Numbered from the stretch's first letter, positions 53,363 through 61,288 are shown. The stretch: 64,000 nucleotides of DNA from Acidobacteriota bacterium (GCA_013289855.1 JABCZD010000007.1:1-64000); one strand, 5' to 3'. A program made the numbers and translations. The notes: generated by a model not told the origin, from the letters alone.

Positions 53363-53440
53363 GTAGCGGCGGGTCTTCAGACCCGTTCTTTTGACGTTAC
53401 CTTTGACTTTTCTTTCGTAGTGGCGAATCTTTAGATTCGC
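53363..53440. repeat. Two REP-like palindromes
   Basis: CGGGTCTTCAGACCCG (53370-53385), preceded by TTGTAGCGG, and GCGAATCTTTAGATTCGC (53423-53440), preceded by CGTAGTG. The arms differ in sequence but both keep perfect pairing and the same leading GTAG edge. Confidence 0.8.
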
Positions 53441-53463
53441 ATCTTATGTGCCTGGAGGTTTCT

Positions 53464-53898
53464 GTGGGCGTCAGCTACTTTTGGGTCGCTCGTTTATCGT
53501 TCACGTTGCTTGTTCTCGCGACGCCGATTACGGCACAATCGCCGCACCCGCAGGCCGGAACCTGCAAGGATCGAGCCACGACTCAGCTGCAACTTGACGA
53601 TTGCGCAAATAAGGAACTGCATACTTCCGAAGTAAGAATGGAAAGCCTTCTCAAACGATTGGGTCTAAAGCCTGACAGTCCAGAACAAAGGGCCTGGGAG
53701 TCTTACAGAGACGCCCAGCTCGCCGCGATCTATCCCCCGCAGGACATCGCCTCTTTCGGATCCGTATACCCGATGTGCCTTGCAATCTTGAAGAGATCTC
53801 TGACGGAGGGACGCATTCGGGACTTGAAAGCGCTCATCAGTTCGCAAGAGGGTGACGCCTGTTACGGCTACCGGCTGGCAGCACGGAAGTCCGACTGA
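53464..53898 (+). CDS. Secreted LprI-like (DUF1311) protein
   Basis: About 144 residues. I prefer GTG 53464, five bases after GGAGG, to the ATG at 53446 that overlaps that site. A signal peptide (WVARLSFTLLVLATPITA) is followed by QLQLDDCANKELHTSEVRME, SPEQRAWESYRDAQLAAIYP and YPMCLAILKRSLTEGRI, the Cys and Trp pattern of the LprI N-terminal domain (PF07007). One LprI-family protein inhibits lysozyme in mycobacteria; that activity is not implied here without test. Four conserved Cys could form disulfides outside the cytoplasm. A second member lies at 57545-58336. Confidence 0.78.
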   Translation: MGVSYFWVARLSFTLLVLATPITAQSPHPQAGTCKDRATTQLQLDDCANKELHTSEVRMESLLKRLGLKPDSPEQRAWESYRDAQLAAIYPPQDIASFGSVYPMCLAILKRSLTEGRIRDLKALISSQEGDACYGYRLAARKSD

Positions 53899-53939
53899 TT
53901 CGCCCTGAGAGCGGAACGCTTCAGCGACAAGGAGCAACA

Positions 53940-54416
53940 ATGCCCGATGAATCGAAACCCGAAAATGCCCCCGACTGGCAACACCACGGCCTGCGCATCG
54001 TCCGCGCCAACAACCTCGACACCAACACCCCGCAAACTCCCGGCATGACCCGCGCCGAAGCCATCTCCCACGCCCGGGTGGGCGCGCAGAAACTCTGGGC
54101 CGGCACCGTCATCGTCCACCCCGACGCCAAAACCGGCCCGCATCACCACGGCGAAGTTGAAACCGTAATCTACATCGTTCGCGGCCGCGCCCGTTTTCGC
54201 TGGGGTGCCCGGCTCGAATTCGTCGACGAAGCCGGCCCCGGCGATTTCGTCTACGTCCCGCCCTACGTCCCGCACCAGGAACTCAACGCCAAAAAAGACG
54301 AACCCGTCGAAGCCGTAATCGTGCGCAGCGGCCAGGAACCCATCGTCGTCAATCTCGACATCCCCACCCCCGAACCAAATCCCACCACTCCGCAACCCGA
54401 CCCCTTCCACTCGTAG
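53940..54416 (+). CDS. Cupin-domain protein
   Basis: 158 residues; AAGGAG six bases before ATG 53940. A single small cupin barrel with the metal motif 1 in TGPHHHGEVETVIYIVRGRARF (two or three His and a Glu) and motif 2 in PGDFVYVPPYVPHQELN (His). The C-terminal end is Pro-rich and likely disordered. No signal peptide. Such proteins bind Fe, Mn or Zn and may be isomerases, dioxygenases or binding proteins; the substrate cannot be told. It follows the LprI-like gene by about 40 bases and is followed by a block of palindromes. Confidence 0.82.
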   Translation: MPDESKPENAPDWQHHGLRIVRANNLDTNTPQTPGMTRAEAISHARVGAQKLWAGTVIVHPDAKTGPHHHGEVETVIYIVRGRARFRWGARLEFVDEAGPGDFVYVPPYVPHQELNAKKDEPVEAVIVRSGQEPIVVNLDIPTPEPNPTTPQPDPFHS

Positions 54417-54419
54417 TTG

Positions 54420-54516
54420 TAGCGGCCGCCGTCCGCGCCGGTCGCCTTTGTACTTTTGGACTGCGGCGGCTTGACGCCGCTTTCGCCCTTGGTAGCACTG
54501 GCACTCTTGCCTGTGC
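54420..54516. repeat. Cluster of REP-like palindromes
   Basis: TGTAGCGGCCGCC begins the block, then GCGGCGGCTTGACGCCGC at 54463-54480, and the GGTAGCACTGGCACTCTTGC element at 54491-54516 with arms GCACtGGCA/TGCCTGTGC. The last is the same element type as those at 61243 and 62203. Confidence 0.75.
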
Positions 54517-54592
54517 GCGATCGTAACCACAGCACAAACGATCCATGGAGAGCATCGACTCCCAAGACACGCCTCACGCCTGCAACCCATCA

Positions 54593-54621
54593 CAAAAAAA
54601 AGGCGGCCCAAAAGGGCCGCC
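54593..54621 (-). terminator. Strong intrinsic terminator
   Basis: On the minus strand, GGGCGGCC and GGCCGCC arms with a TTTT loop (54602-54621) are followed by a run of nine T residues (54593-54601). It terminates the minus-strand gene that ends at 54669. Confidence 0.9.
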
Positions 54622-54668
54622 CGAAAATTGCTAGTGTAAATCGCCTGCCTAAATAATGCTGGCGATCC

Positions 54669-55148
54669 CTACTGCTTGTCGTACACCTGCACGTCATGCT
54701 CTTTCGCGCCGGTCGCGGTGGTCCCCTCCGTCACCACCGTCGTCACCTTGCCATCCTTTGAAACCGACACCTTCGACGAGCCGATTGCTTTCCCGCCCTT
54801 TTTCAGCGTCGCCTCATAATGATCGGCGCTCAGCCGCTTGCCGTTTATGGTATCTGCTCCGCTTGGTATGGAGCCCGAGATAGGGTTGTCCTTGCCGTCA
54901 AATTTCGTCGTGAACCCATAGGATATGGGCTTGCCGTCGCCGCTGACTCCCTCAAACGTATATTTGAAGCTATCGCCATCCGCCACCACCGTGCGCGTCA
55001 AACTCTTCGGCACCGGTCCGGGATCATATTTCGATTTTGTGACGTTCAGCTTCCACGTTCCAACAATCGGGCTGCTTTGCGCTCGCACCGTTGCAGCAAC
55101 CGCTACCGCCAGCACCGCCATCGCAACAAACGTCAAGACACGCTTCAT
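54669..55148 (-). CDS. Small secreted protein of unknown function
   Basis: 159 residues; GGAGGG before ATG 55148. Signal peptide RVLTFVAMAVLAVAVAATVRA, cut near AQSS. The mature part begins IVGTWKLNVTKSKYDPGPVP and continues with alternating strands (DSFKYTFEGVSGDGKPISYG, HYEATLKKGGKAIGSSKVS), suggesting a lipocalin-like or similar beta-barrel fold; the phrase GTWKLN.. is common in small exported proteins of acidobacteria. No catalytic motif is seen. The gene stands alone with a strong terminator behind it, suggesting independent, perhaps high, expression. Confidence 0.72.
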   Translation of the reverse strand: MKRVLTFVAMAVLAVAVAATVRAQSSPIVGTWKLNVTKSKYDPGPVPKSLTRTVVADGDSFKYTFEGVSGDGKPISYGFTTKFDGKDNPISGSIPSGADTINGKRLSADHYEATLKKGGKAIGSSKVSVSKDGKVTTVVTEGTTATGAKEHDVQVYDKQ

Positions 55149-55344
55149 GGGTGACCCTCCTTGGGTCTTTTTCTCGAGTGATTCGCCTAGTTGACTTTAT
55201 TTAGTGCGGGAAACTTACCTGGACTGCGGGCCGTCAAAACAAACTGGCGTCACACTACGCTGCATCACCTCTCAAGTCAAACAATTTCCGGCTTGCCTTC
55301 TGTGCTTTATCTGCGAACGAATTCCACGGTGCCGCGCCACGCTC

Positions 55345-56277
55345 TCACGGCCCAATCTTAATAGACACACCAAACCGCTTGTAGTTCGTATACTTATGCT
55401 CATTCCGATAAATCTTCCCGCGCATTTCCGTGCGCACACTCACCTCGCTCGGCAGCCACAAAGGCGCCGTCAGGTCCGCGAGTTGCACCTCACCGAGCGC
55501 CAATTCCGTTGTCATCAGACCAACCTCAGGTCGCGGCGCCAGCAAATCCGTTCGCAGTCGAATGATTTGAAAACTCTCTTTGTCTATCCACGCGATTCCC
55601 TGCACCAAGACTGCCACACTCCAGTTTCCCCCGCTCACCCTGCCCGGCGAGGCGTGACCCGGCCGCTGCGCAAAAGCCACCACGTAGCTATTTCGCGGCC
55701 CTATCATTTCATCTCCAAGAAACAGAAACGTGGATTCTGATCGCCGCTGGGGTGAGAAATGACCACATTCGAGCGCATAACCACGGTCCACCGCGTACCC
55801 ATTGTCGGCACCCACTTTTGCGGCGCGAACTCCCGGTAGGTTCGTGCGATATTCTTCGATGTGAGGGAAAAGCTCTTCACGATGCGTGAGAATCACGTAG
55901 CTGTAATGATTGTGCTGGCTCGCTTTGATCGTTCCATTCGAACTCAATTTTTCTTGCGTGATTTCTTCGTCAGCGGTGAGGTCCACAATGTCGCGGAAGA
56001 AAGCCCTCACATTGTCGCCTGTCTTATCCAGAATCATGGCTAACGGTTGCTGGTCCGTCGCCGGCTGCAACGTTTTTAGCTCCGGAAACTGCAGGACGAA
56101 TTTTTCAAGCGGTTCTTCAAGGTACGGATGCGCATCCTTGTAATAACTTTGATCGTCGCCGCTCGATTTTTGCGCAAGCGCGTCCCACGAACCTGCCGCA
56201 GCGGCGCAGAAAAAGATAAAGCTACTCACAACCACTAGCCGCAAAACATAACGACACTGAACCAATCCGCGGGGCAT
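55345..56277 (-). CDS. Exported protein of unknown function
   Basis: About 310 residues from ATG 56277, whose first base is shared with the TGA stop of the upstream hydrolase gene (TGATG), implying translational coupling; an earlier in-frame start at 56373 would overlap that gene by 97 bases and is less likely. A hydrophobic segment LRLVVVSSFIFFCAAAAGSW, then LAQKSS, looks like a signal peptide. The mature part includes EKFVLQFPELKTLQPATDQQ and ends ELALGEVQLADLTAPLWLPSE and KYTNYKRFGVSIKIG, alternating strands resembling outer-membrane lipoprotein carrier-like (LolA-like) half-barrels. I do not recognise a named family. Confidence 0.68.
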   Translation of the reverse strand: MPRGLVQCRYVLRLVVVSSFIFFCAAAAGSWDALAQKSSGDDQSYYKDAHPYLEEPLEKFVLQFPELKTLQPATDQQPLAMILDKTGDNVRAFFRDIVDLTADEEITQEKLSSNGTIKASQHNHYSYVILTHREELFPHIEEYRTNLPGVRAAKVGADNGYAVDRGYALECGHFSPQRRSESTFLFLGDEMIGPRNSYVVAFAQRPGHASPGRVSGGNWSVAVLVQGIAWIDKESFQIIRLRTDLLAPRPEVGLMTTELALGEVQLADLTAPLWLPSEVSVRTEMRGKIYRNEHKYTNYKRFGVSIKIGP

Positions 56278-57305
56278 CACGCCGACCCTGCCCGCACGCT
56301 CTCGCAAAACTCCACCACCCGCTGCTCCGCCCAAAATCTCTCCATCCCCCAATGCCGCGATATAAACGCGCAATGCCCGCCATGCAACGGCGCCTCAAAC
56401 CGTATCCACGGATTCTTCTCCACCCCCATCGCCAAAAACGAAACGTACGGCACAAATGGATCGTCTTCCGCCACCATCAACAACACTGGCACGCGAAAAT
56501 CCCCCACCACATTTTTCGCGCTGGACTTCTCGTAATAATCCTCCGCATCACGAAATCCCGCCGATGGCGCGGTAATCACATCATCAAACTCCCGCACCGT
56601 CCGCACGCGCCGCAGCCCGCGGGCCGGCACATAGCGATCCGGAAATAATTTCGTCTTCCGCTCATACCGCGCCATCAACCCCGAGACAAACCGGTTCTGA
56701 TACAAATAATTCTCCCGCCGCTCCAAGGCATCCGCGCAAGCCGACAAATCCCACGCCGGACACACCGCGCACACCCCGCGCAACGCTCCTGGCGCCCCCG
56801 CGCCAAACTCCCCCGCCATCTTCGCCACCAAATTTCCGCCCATCGAATACCCAACAAAAAAAATCTCGCGAAATCCATCCACCCCCGTCAACTCCTCAAA
56901 CACCGCGCGATAATCCCCGCTCATCCCGGAGTTATACAGCGTCGGCGTCAGCGCCTCCGTCCCGCCGCAATTCCGCTGGTTCATGCGCACCACGTGATAC
57001 CCGCGCGCAAACGCCCGCTCCGCAATCCCCATCACATAACCCGAATCGCTCGAGCCCTCGAGTCCATGCACAATCACCATCACCGGCGCATCCAACATCT
57101 TTCCCTTCTGCCAATGACAATGCCCCAATACCTGCGTCCACGGATCCACGCGAAACAAGCGATCCTCCGCGCGCGCCAACGCAAACCGCCGCGGCCAAAA
57201 CGCCGCCGCAATCGTCATGGCATGGGCGCTACGCAATAAAAAGTGAGGTTCAAACGCAGGAAAAGGTCGAGTCGCCACAGAGGAAGCCGCCGCCAAATGT
57301 TCCAC
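56277..57305 (-). CDS. YheT-family alpha/beta hydrolase
   Basis: 342 residues from GTG 57305. Typical of the UPF0017/YheT (ABHD1/3-like) group: PVMVIVHGLEGSSDSGY (oxyanion region), VVRMNQRNCGGTEAL, the nucleophile elbow FVGYSMGGNLVAKM, the acid in VAEDDPFVPY and the base in HGGHCAFISRHWGM. The triad is therefore complete. Family members are cytosolic esterases or lipases of uncertain natural substrate. No signal peptide. It is followed immediately by the exported protein gene, with one-base overlap, which suggests a shared function. Confidence 0.88.
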   Translation of the reverse strand: MEHLAAASSVATRPFPAFEPHFLLRSAHAMTIAAAFWPRRFALARAEDRLFRVDPWTQVLGHCHWQKGKMLDAPVMVIVHGLEGSSDSGYVMGIAERAFARGYHVVRMNQRNCGGTEALTPTLYNSGMSGDYRAVFEELTGVDGFREIFFVGYSMGGNLVAKMAGEFGAGAPGALRGVCAVCPAWDLSACADALERRENYLYQNRFVSGLMARYERKTKLFPDRYVPARGLRRVRTVREFDDVITAPSAGFRDAEDYYEKSSAKNVVGDFRVPVLLMVAEDDPFVPYVSFLAMGVEKNPWIRFEAPLHGGHCAFISRHWGMERFWAEQRVVEFCESVRAGSA

Positions 57306-57351
57306 GCCAAAACTCTATGCACTTCCGTGCCCGCGCACAAGCACCGCCGTT

Positions 57352-57461
57352 GTAGTGGCGGGGCTTCTGACCCACTCCTACAGCAAAGGCGACCGCCTCG
57401 GAAGGCGGCCGCTACAGAGTCAGAAGTTCGGCCTCGTGTAAGCGCCGGATCTTAGTCCGGC
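57352..57461. repeat. REP-like palindrome cluster
   Basis: TGTAGTGGCGGGGCTTCTGA, then inverted elements around GACCGCCTCGGAAGGCGGCC (57391-57410), and GCCGGATCTTAGTCCGGC (57444-57461). They occupy about half of the 239-base gap between the divergent hydrolase and LprI-like genes. Confidence 0.75.
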
Positions 57462-57544
57462 CTCTTAAAACCATTCACGCTTACGCACCACTGCCCCCCG
57501 TCAACCTTCAATCGCACAGTCTTTCCTGCTACGTTCGTCTTCAA

Positions 57545-58336
57545 ATGCATCACCAGATCCATCAACGCGCGATCGCCGGCCTATTGTTTCTGTTCTCTTG
57601 CTCCTCCGCCTTCGCGCAAAAAAATTCCAAACCGCTCGACGAACCCGAAATCCGCGCCTACCTCGCTAAAAACGACGAATGCCCGGAAGATCAAATCTAT
57701 TTCTCGAAGCTCGAACACTTCGACTTCAAACACGACAACACCGACCAAGCCATCGTCGTCGCTTCCACCTGCAACACCGGCACCGGAGGCCCCGATATCC
57801 ACTCCGTCTTCGCGCGCGACTCTTCCGGCCAGCTTCTCGATCTAAAAATCGCCGAACCACCGCCAGACACCTACGACAATATGTTCGGCAACCGCAACTA
57901 TGACTTAATCGTCGAAGATGGCCTCCTCGTAGCCACCTTCACCGATGATCAGTTTCGCGACACTCCCTTAATCATTAAATACCAATGGAACGGTCAGGAA
58001 TTCGCCATCGTCAAAATCCAAAAAACCGGCATCTTCCAAACCAGCTACGATTGCGCCAAAGCCCAAAAAGAAGATGAACAAGCCATCTGCCACGTCGATT
58101 TTCTCGCCGAACTCGACGTCAACCTCAACGACCTCTACAAATCCCTTCTCGCCAAACTCCCCGCCCCCGACCGCGAAGCCCTAAAATCCGAGCAACGCGA
58201 ATGGCTAGCCCAGCGCAGCAAAACCTGCCTGATCTACAAAAGCTGGGTCAACTGTCTGGCGAACTACTACCAACAGCGCATCGACGCCCTGACAAAACGC
58301 CTCGCCGCGCAATCCGCCGCGACCCGGCCTTTGTAG
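57545..58336 (+). CDS. Secreted protein with C-terminal LprI-like domain
   Basis: 263 residues. Signal peptide IAGLLFLFSCSSAFA, cut after AQK. The N-terminal domain (30-165) has no family I recognise but contains EFAIVKIQKTG and NYDLIVEDGLLVATFTDDQ, suggesting a beta-rich module. The C-terminal 85 residues carry SYDCAKAQKEDEQAICHV, LNDLYKSLLAKLPAPDREAL, REWLAQRSKTC and WVNCLANYYQQRIDAL, the LprI (PF07007) pattern with its four Cys. It is a two-domain relative of the protein at 53464-53898. The TAG stop (58334-58336) is formed by the edge of the palindrome cluster that follows. Confidence 0.8.
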   Translation: MHHQIHQRAIAGLLFLFSCSSAFAQKNSKPLDEPEIRAYLAKNDECPEDQIYFSKLEHFDFKHDNTDQAIVVASTCNTGTGGPDIHSVFARDSSGQLLDLKIAEPPPDTYDNMFGNRNYDLIVEDGLLVATFTDDQFRDTPLIIKYQWNGQEFAIVKIQKTGIFQTSYDCAKAQKEDEQAICHVDFLAELDVNLNDLYKSLLAKLPAPDREALKSEQREWLAQRSKTCLIYKSWVNCLANYYQQRIDALTKRLAAQSAATRPL

Positions 58337-58428
58337 CGGCCGCCTGGCGTTTACCCCGACCCTGTCGGGGAGGCGGTCGCCTTTGCTTTTGCCGTTGCCT
58401 TATGTAGGTGCCGGACTTTTAGTCCGGA
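58333..58428. repeat. REP-like palindrome cluster overlapping a stop codon
   Basis: TTTGTAGCGGCCGCC begins at the end of the preceding gene; CCCCGACCCTGTCGGGG lies at 58354-58370 and CCGGACTTTTAGTCCGG at 58411-58427. The first element donates the TAG stop of the LprI-like gene. Confidence 0.8.
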
Positions 58429-58463
58429 CTAATCTTATTTCTCGCGCCGGGAAGAACCGAACA

Positions 58464-59057
58464 TCAATCTCCCGTTTTCCCCACGCGCTTCAAATGCCCG
58501 ACCTCCGAAAACCCGTCATCCGCGTGCGCCGCAACATATCGCCGCAGATCTTTGGTGTCCGCTGTAACCAACAATAGCTGGAACATCCCTGGATTCAGCA
58601 ATTCATGCTTCAATTTACTTCCGCCGAACCCATGCGGCTTCTTAATCGCATCATCATCTAGCTCCGCAATCGCTAGGTCGTCTCCGTAAATTTTTATTTT
58701 CCAAATCACGTGCATGGGAAGCACGCCGATCGCTGGGTCGACGTTCACGCCATCCACGGTTTCCTGTTCGTACTGGGCGTCCATAAAGAGCTTTCCCGTC
58801 AGCCGGACGAGGTTGACATCGTATGTGTCCTTGACCTTTGTGCCCGGATCAAAAACGCTAATCTCGTATCCGGCATTTTTGGATTTATAAAAGGTAATCT
58901 CTCCCTTGTCGTCCGTGTCCGTGCCCATCCATGTTCCCTCCAACCCGGGCTCCACAACCGCGTCTTGGCTCGTATATAACGGATTCAAGGAATACGACGG
59001 ACAACCACATAGCCCTAAGCACGCAACCAACAGAACCGGCAGCCATCGCAATTTCAT
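58464..59057 (-). CDS. Lipoprotein of unknown function
   Basis: 197 residues; GAGGAG before ATG 59057. The N-terminus WLPVLLVACLGLCGCPSYS is a lipoprotein signal, with the lipobox LGLC or LCGC; the modified Cys is at 17 or 19. The mature part starts NPLYTSQDAVVEPGLEGTWM, a phrase common in small acidobacterial lipoproteins, and continues as strands (GEITFYKSKNAGYEISVFD). Near the end, LRRYVAAHADDGFSEVGHLK looks like a helix plus strand. Inferred anchoring in the inner or outer membrane. Together with the next upstream gene (11 bases away, same strand) it forms a small operon. Confidence 0.72.
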   Translation of the reverse strand: MKLRWLPVLLVACLGLCGCPSYSLNPLYTSQDAVVEPGLEGTWMGTDTDDKGEITFYKSKNAGYEISVFDPGTKVKDTYDVNLVRLTGKLFMDAQYEQETVDGVNVDPAIGVLPMHVIWKIKIYGDDLAIAELDDDAIKKPHGFGGSKLKHELLNPGMFQLLLVTADTKDLRRYVAAHADDGFSEVGHLKRVGKTGD

Positions 59058-59067
59058 AACTCGCTCC

Positions 59068-59661
59068 TCACCTCAACGCGAACCACCCCGCTAGCGTCGC
59101 AAACTTCTCATCCTGCGTCCACGGCGACCCAAACTCCCGCCCAATCTCTGTCACCCGCCGCAGCAGCGCCGCAGGCTTAGCCGAAAACTCCTCCGCGCAT
59201 CTTTCCACCAATTCGCGATCCTTAATCTCCGTCACGCGCAATCCACTGCGCTCACACGCCCCGCGGATCGCCGCCCGAAACAATTCTCCATCCGCGGTAT
59301 GAATCAGCGCGTGCGACGCCAAAATCCTCGCAAACTCCGGCAGCGCTCGACCCGAAGCCAGCAACAACGCCCCGCGGTCCAACTTCCATTCCAGTTTCTT
59401 CAACTCACTCTTCATCCCGCGCAGCGCCGCAACCGCCAACTCTTCCGCCTCCGCCCGCACTCCACGAACAAATTCTCCCGCCTCCGGCAACTCCATTTTC
59501 TCCGCGGTGTGATACGGCTGCCGGTACGCATAACTAAACGTCTTCACCAGCCGCACCCGTGCCCGCTGCAACACCACCGGCCGCCCGCCCTTCTCCAGAC
59601 ACACCACCACCATCGCACTCCATCCCGAGTGCACGCGAAAACCCACCGCCGCCTTCTTCAT
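59068..59661 (-). CDS. Unknown soluble protein upstream of the lipoprotein gene
   Basis: About 197 residues from ATG 59661, with GGAGG six bases upstream; the earlier start at 59697 has no such site. The sequence KKAAVGFRVHSGWSAMVVV, then PVVLQRARVRLV, and later LDRGALLLASGRALPEFARI and SHALIHTADGELFRAAI, suggests an actin-like or RNase-H-like alpha/beta fold with an N-terminal strand, but no motif is decisive. No signal peptide. I do not recognise the family. Co-transcription with the lipoprotein gene is likely. Confidence 0.6.
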   Translation of the reverse strand: MKKAAVGFRVHSGWSAMVVVCLEKGGRPVVLQRARVRLVKTFSYAYRQPYHTAEKMELPEAGEFVRGVRAEAEELAVAALRGMKSELKKLEWKLDRGALLLASGRALPEFARILASHALIHTADGELFRAAIRGACERSGLRVTEIKDRELVERCAEEFSAKPAALLRRVTEIGREFGSPWTQDEKFATLAGWFALR

Positions 59662-59976
59662 AAAATCCTCCGTGGTAGAGGAAACGGAGGCACGCAATGC
59701 TGTTCTTGCTAATCCGACAGGGGATTATGGTGCGAAATTGTGGCGGTCACAAGAGGCGCGCCGGCGAGGATGGCGCCACGGGTAAAATTTCGTAAGTGTT
59801 CATTTTAAAGGTGTTGAAGTTGCTTGTTTTGTTACAGATTGCAAGTGTTGATTTTGCGGGAGTTAGGATTTCGCTGAATGGGGCGGCGATCACCTCTGCC
59901 CTGACATCGTGGCGGCGAACGGTGCACAGGCCCCTTCGTTGCTCAGGGTAAGCAGGAGTGCCGGTGCTACTAAAAC
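59662..59976. other. Intergenic region without a gene
   Basis: About 315 bases with no convincing frame. An AT-richer stretch lies near 59800-59850. At about 59942-59971 a decayed, inverted copy of the GTAGCAC-GGCACTCCTGC element is visible (read on the minus strand). Promoters for the minus-strand pair may be here, but none is clear. Confidence 0.5.
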
Positions 59977-60453
59977 CTACGTGGCTGAATTTGGCGTTGC
60001 GGCGGGAGCTTCGACCGGCGCGGCGGTCGGGGCCGGCGCCGTTGGCGGGTCATTTCGGTTGGGGTAGAGATTGTCGGCGATGGCTTCCATCCAGGCGCGT
60101 TTGCCAAAGGTGGTGGAGTATTCGTGCTGGGCCATGCCGATGGATTGGACCATGGTTTGGGCGATGTAGCCTAAAGTGTTGGCGGTTCTAGGCTTAATGT
60201 GTCCTTGAGCCACCGCGGCGAAGAGGCGACTGAGGGCGGAGGTCAGATCACAGGCGGAGGTGTATTTGCCGGCAAGGTCCACAGCGACGTCCTGGCCGAA
60301 TTTCTGGACGGCGCGGGATTGCTGGTCCTTGCGGGCATGGAAGGTGCAGAACTCCGGGTGGGTGCCGGAGCGGGGCATGCGGCAGCGGCGATTGTCAGCG
60401 AAAGTGAAGGAGCACAAAGAGTTAGGACGGTCGATGGAGAAAGTGACGGACAT
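59977..60453 (-). CDS. Small Cys/His protein, probable zinc finger
   Basis: 158 residues; GGAGGG before ATG 60453. The N-terminal 45 residues contain NSLCSFTFADNRRCRMPRS and FCTFHARKDQQ, a C-x8-C-x10-C-x2-H set that looks like a small zinc-binding module of the type seen in DUF5763-like proteins. The middle is helical (DLTSALSRLFAAVAQGHIKP), and the C-terminal 30 residues are a Pro/Ala/Thr-rich tail. No signal peptide. Possible nucleic-acid or protein binding; not proven. It has its own good promoter at 60535-60563. Confidence 0.65.
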   Translation of the reverse strand: MSVTFSIDRPNSLCSFTFADNRRCRMPRSGTHPEFCTFHARKDQQSRAVQKFGQDVAVDLAGKYTSACDLTSALSRLFAAVAQGHIKPRTANTLGYIAQTMVQSIGMAQHEYSTTFGKRAWMEAIADNLYPNRNDPPTAPAPTAAPVEAPAATPNSAT

Positions 60454-60534
60454 GGGAATCCCTCCAGAGGGTGAAAGATTGAGTTGTGTTTTGGAGATGC
60501 TCGCGAGAGGCGAGACGTAGTTCTTTACGTGTTA

Positions 60535-60563
60535 ATGGTACAGAGAATTGCTGATGTTGTCAA
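60535..60563 (-). promoter_or_regulatory. Sigma-70-type promoter of the zinc-finger-like gene
   Basis: Minus strand: TTGACA (60563-60558), 17-base spacer, TACCAT (60540-60535), with a start point expected near 60528, giving a leader of about 75 bases to ATG 60453. Confidence 0.65.
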
Positions 60564-60632
60564 GAAGAATTTTGGATTTTTTGCAGTTCCAAAATGGGAA
60601 GCGAAATTCGTTCGAAAATAGGGGCTTTATGA

Positions 60633-60660
60633 TTGCGGGCGGCCTATCCTTGTATATAAC
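60633..60660 (+). promoter_or_regulatory. Candidate promoter of the small membrane protein gene
   Basis: TTGCGG (60633-60638), 16-base spacer, TATAAC (60655-60660). The start point would be near 60667, about 55 bases before ATG 60721. It is divergent from the promoter at 60535-60563. Confidence 0.5.
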
Positions 60661-60720
60661 GGGTTTGGTATATGCTCGTGGACCGGGACTCCCCGCCTCC
60701 CAGAATACTCCGAGGACGTG

Positions 60721-61140
60721 ATGATGGAATTGGTGAAGGGAAAGATGCGGCTGCGGGGGTCTGACCCGTTGGCTCCAGCGGCGATTACTTTCGTGTTTCT
60801 GTGTGGCGCGAACTATGGGATGGATATTGCACTGGACTGGCTCGGGATACCTGCGTCGAAGACGATAGTGAATGATGTGATTATTGGGGCGCTGGGGGCC
60901 GTGGCGGTTTTCTATTACGTTTCGGCGAGCTGGGAGAACCATAACTTTAAGAGCGCTAAGGAACGGATTGTTCTGATTGGGGAGTTGAATCGAAGGATTC
61001 GCGAATCGCTGGGGGTGGTGACGAGCTCGGCGATGTCCGAGGATCGCGAGGAGCGGTTGCAGGGGATCGACGAGGCGATTGACCGGATCGACGATATTCT
61101 TTGCGATTTTCAGGTGGGGACGGCGAGGGGGAAGACTTAA
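60721..61140 (+). CDS. Small two-pass membrane protein with C-terminal coiled coil
   Basis: About 139 residues; GAGG six bases before ATG 60721. Two hydrophobic segments (PAAITFVFLCGANYGMDIAL and IIGALGAVAVFYYVSA) form a helical hairpin, then KSAKERIVLIGELNRRIRES and EERLQGIDEAIDRIDDILCD form a heptad-like coiled coil facing the cytoplasm. This resembles the membrane and dimerisation part of a sensor kinase, but no kinase domain follows. I do not recognise the family. A role as a membrane scaffold or sensor fragment is only a guess. Confidence 0.6.
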   Translation: MMELVKGKMRLRGSDPLAPAAITFVFLCGANYGMDIALDWLGIPASKTIVNDVIIGALGAVAVFYYVSASWENHNFKSAKERIVLIGELNRRIRESLGVVTSSAMSEDREERLQGIDEAIDRIDDILCDFQVGTARGKT

Positions 61141-61242
61141 CGCAGAGGCGCAGAGGGCACAGAAAAGAAGAGAAGGCTTCCAGTTGGGCTGGCTGGGCTG
61201 ATTGCTGGGGCATCGCGCTTGTGAGTGACGCGATTTCGCACC

Positions 61243-61288
61243 ATAATCGCCTGTCGGTTCTAGTAGCGGAGGCACTCTTGCCTGTGCG
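61243..61288 (+). repeat. Direct repeat element, copy 1
   Basis: ATAATCGCCTGTCGGTT leader followed by TAGTAGC and the palindromic GGCACTCTTGCC core. Nearly the same 46-48 bases occur at 62203-62250, in the same orientation, on the other side of the HEVGH gene. Confidence 0.75.

Noticed and set aside
60532..61275. A 247-codon minus-strand frame opposite the small membrane protein gene
   Set aside because: It spans a promoter region and the antisense of a gene with a good ribosome site and clear membrane/coiled-coil pattern.
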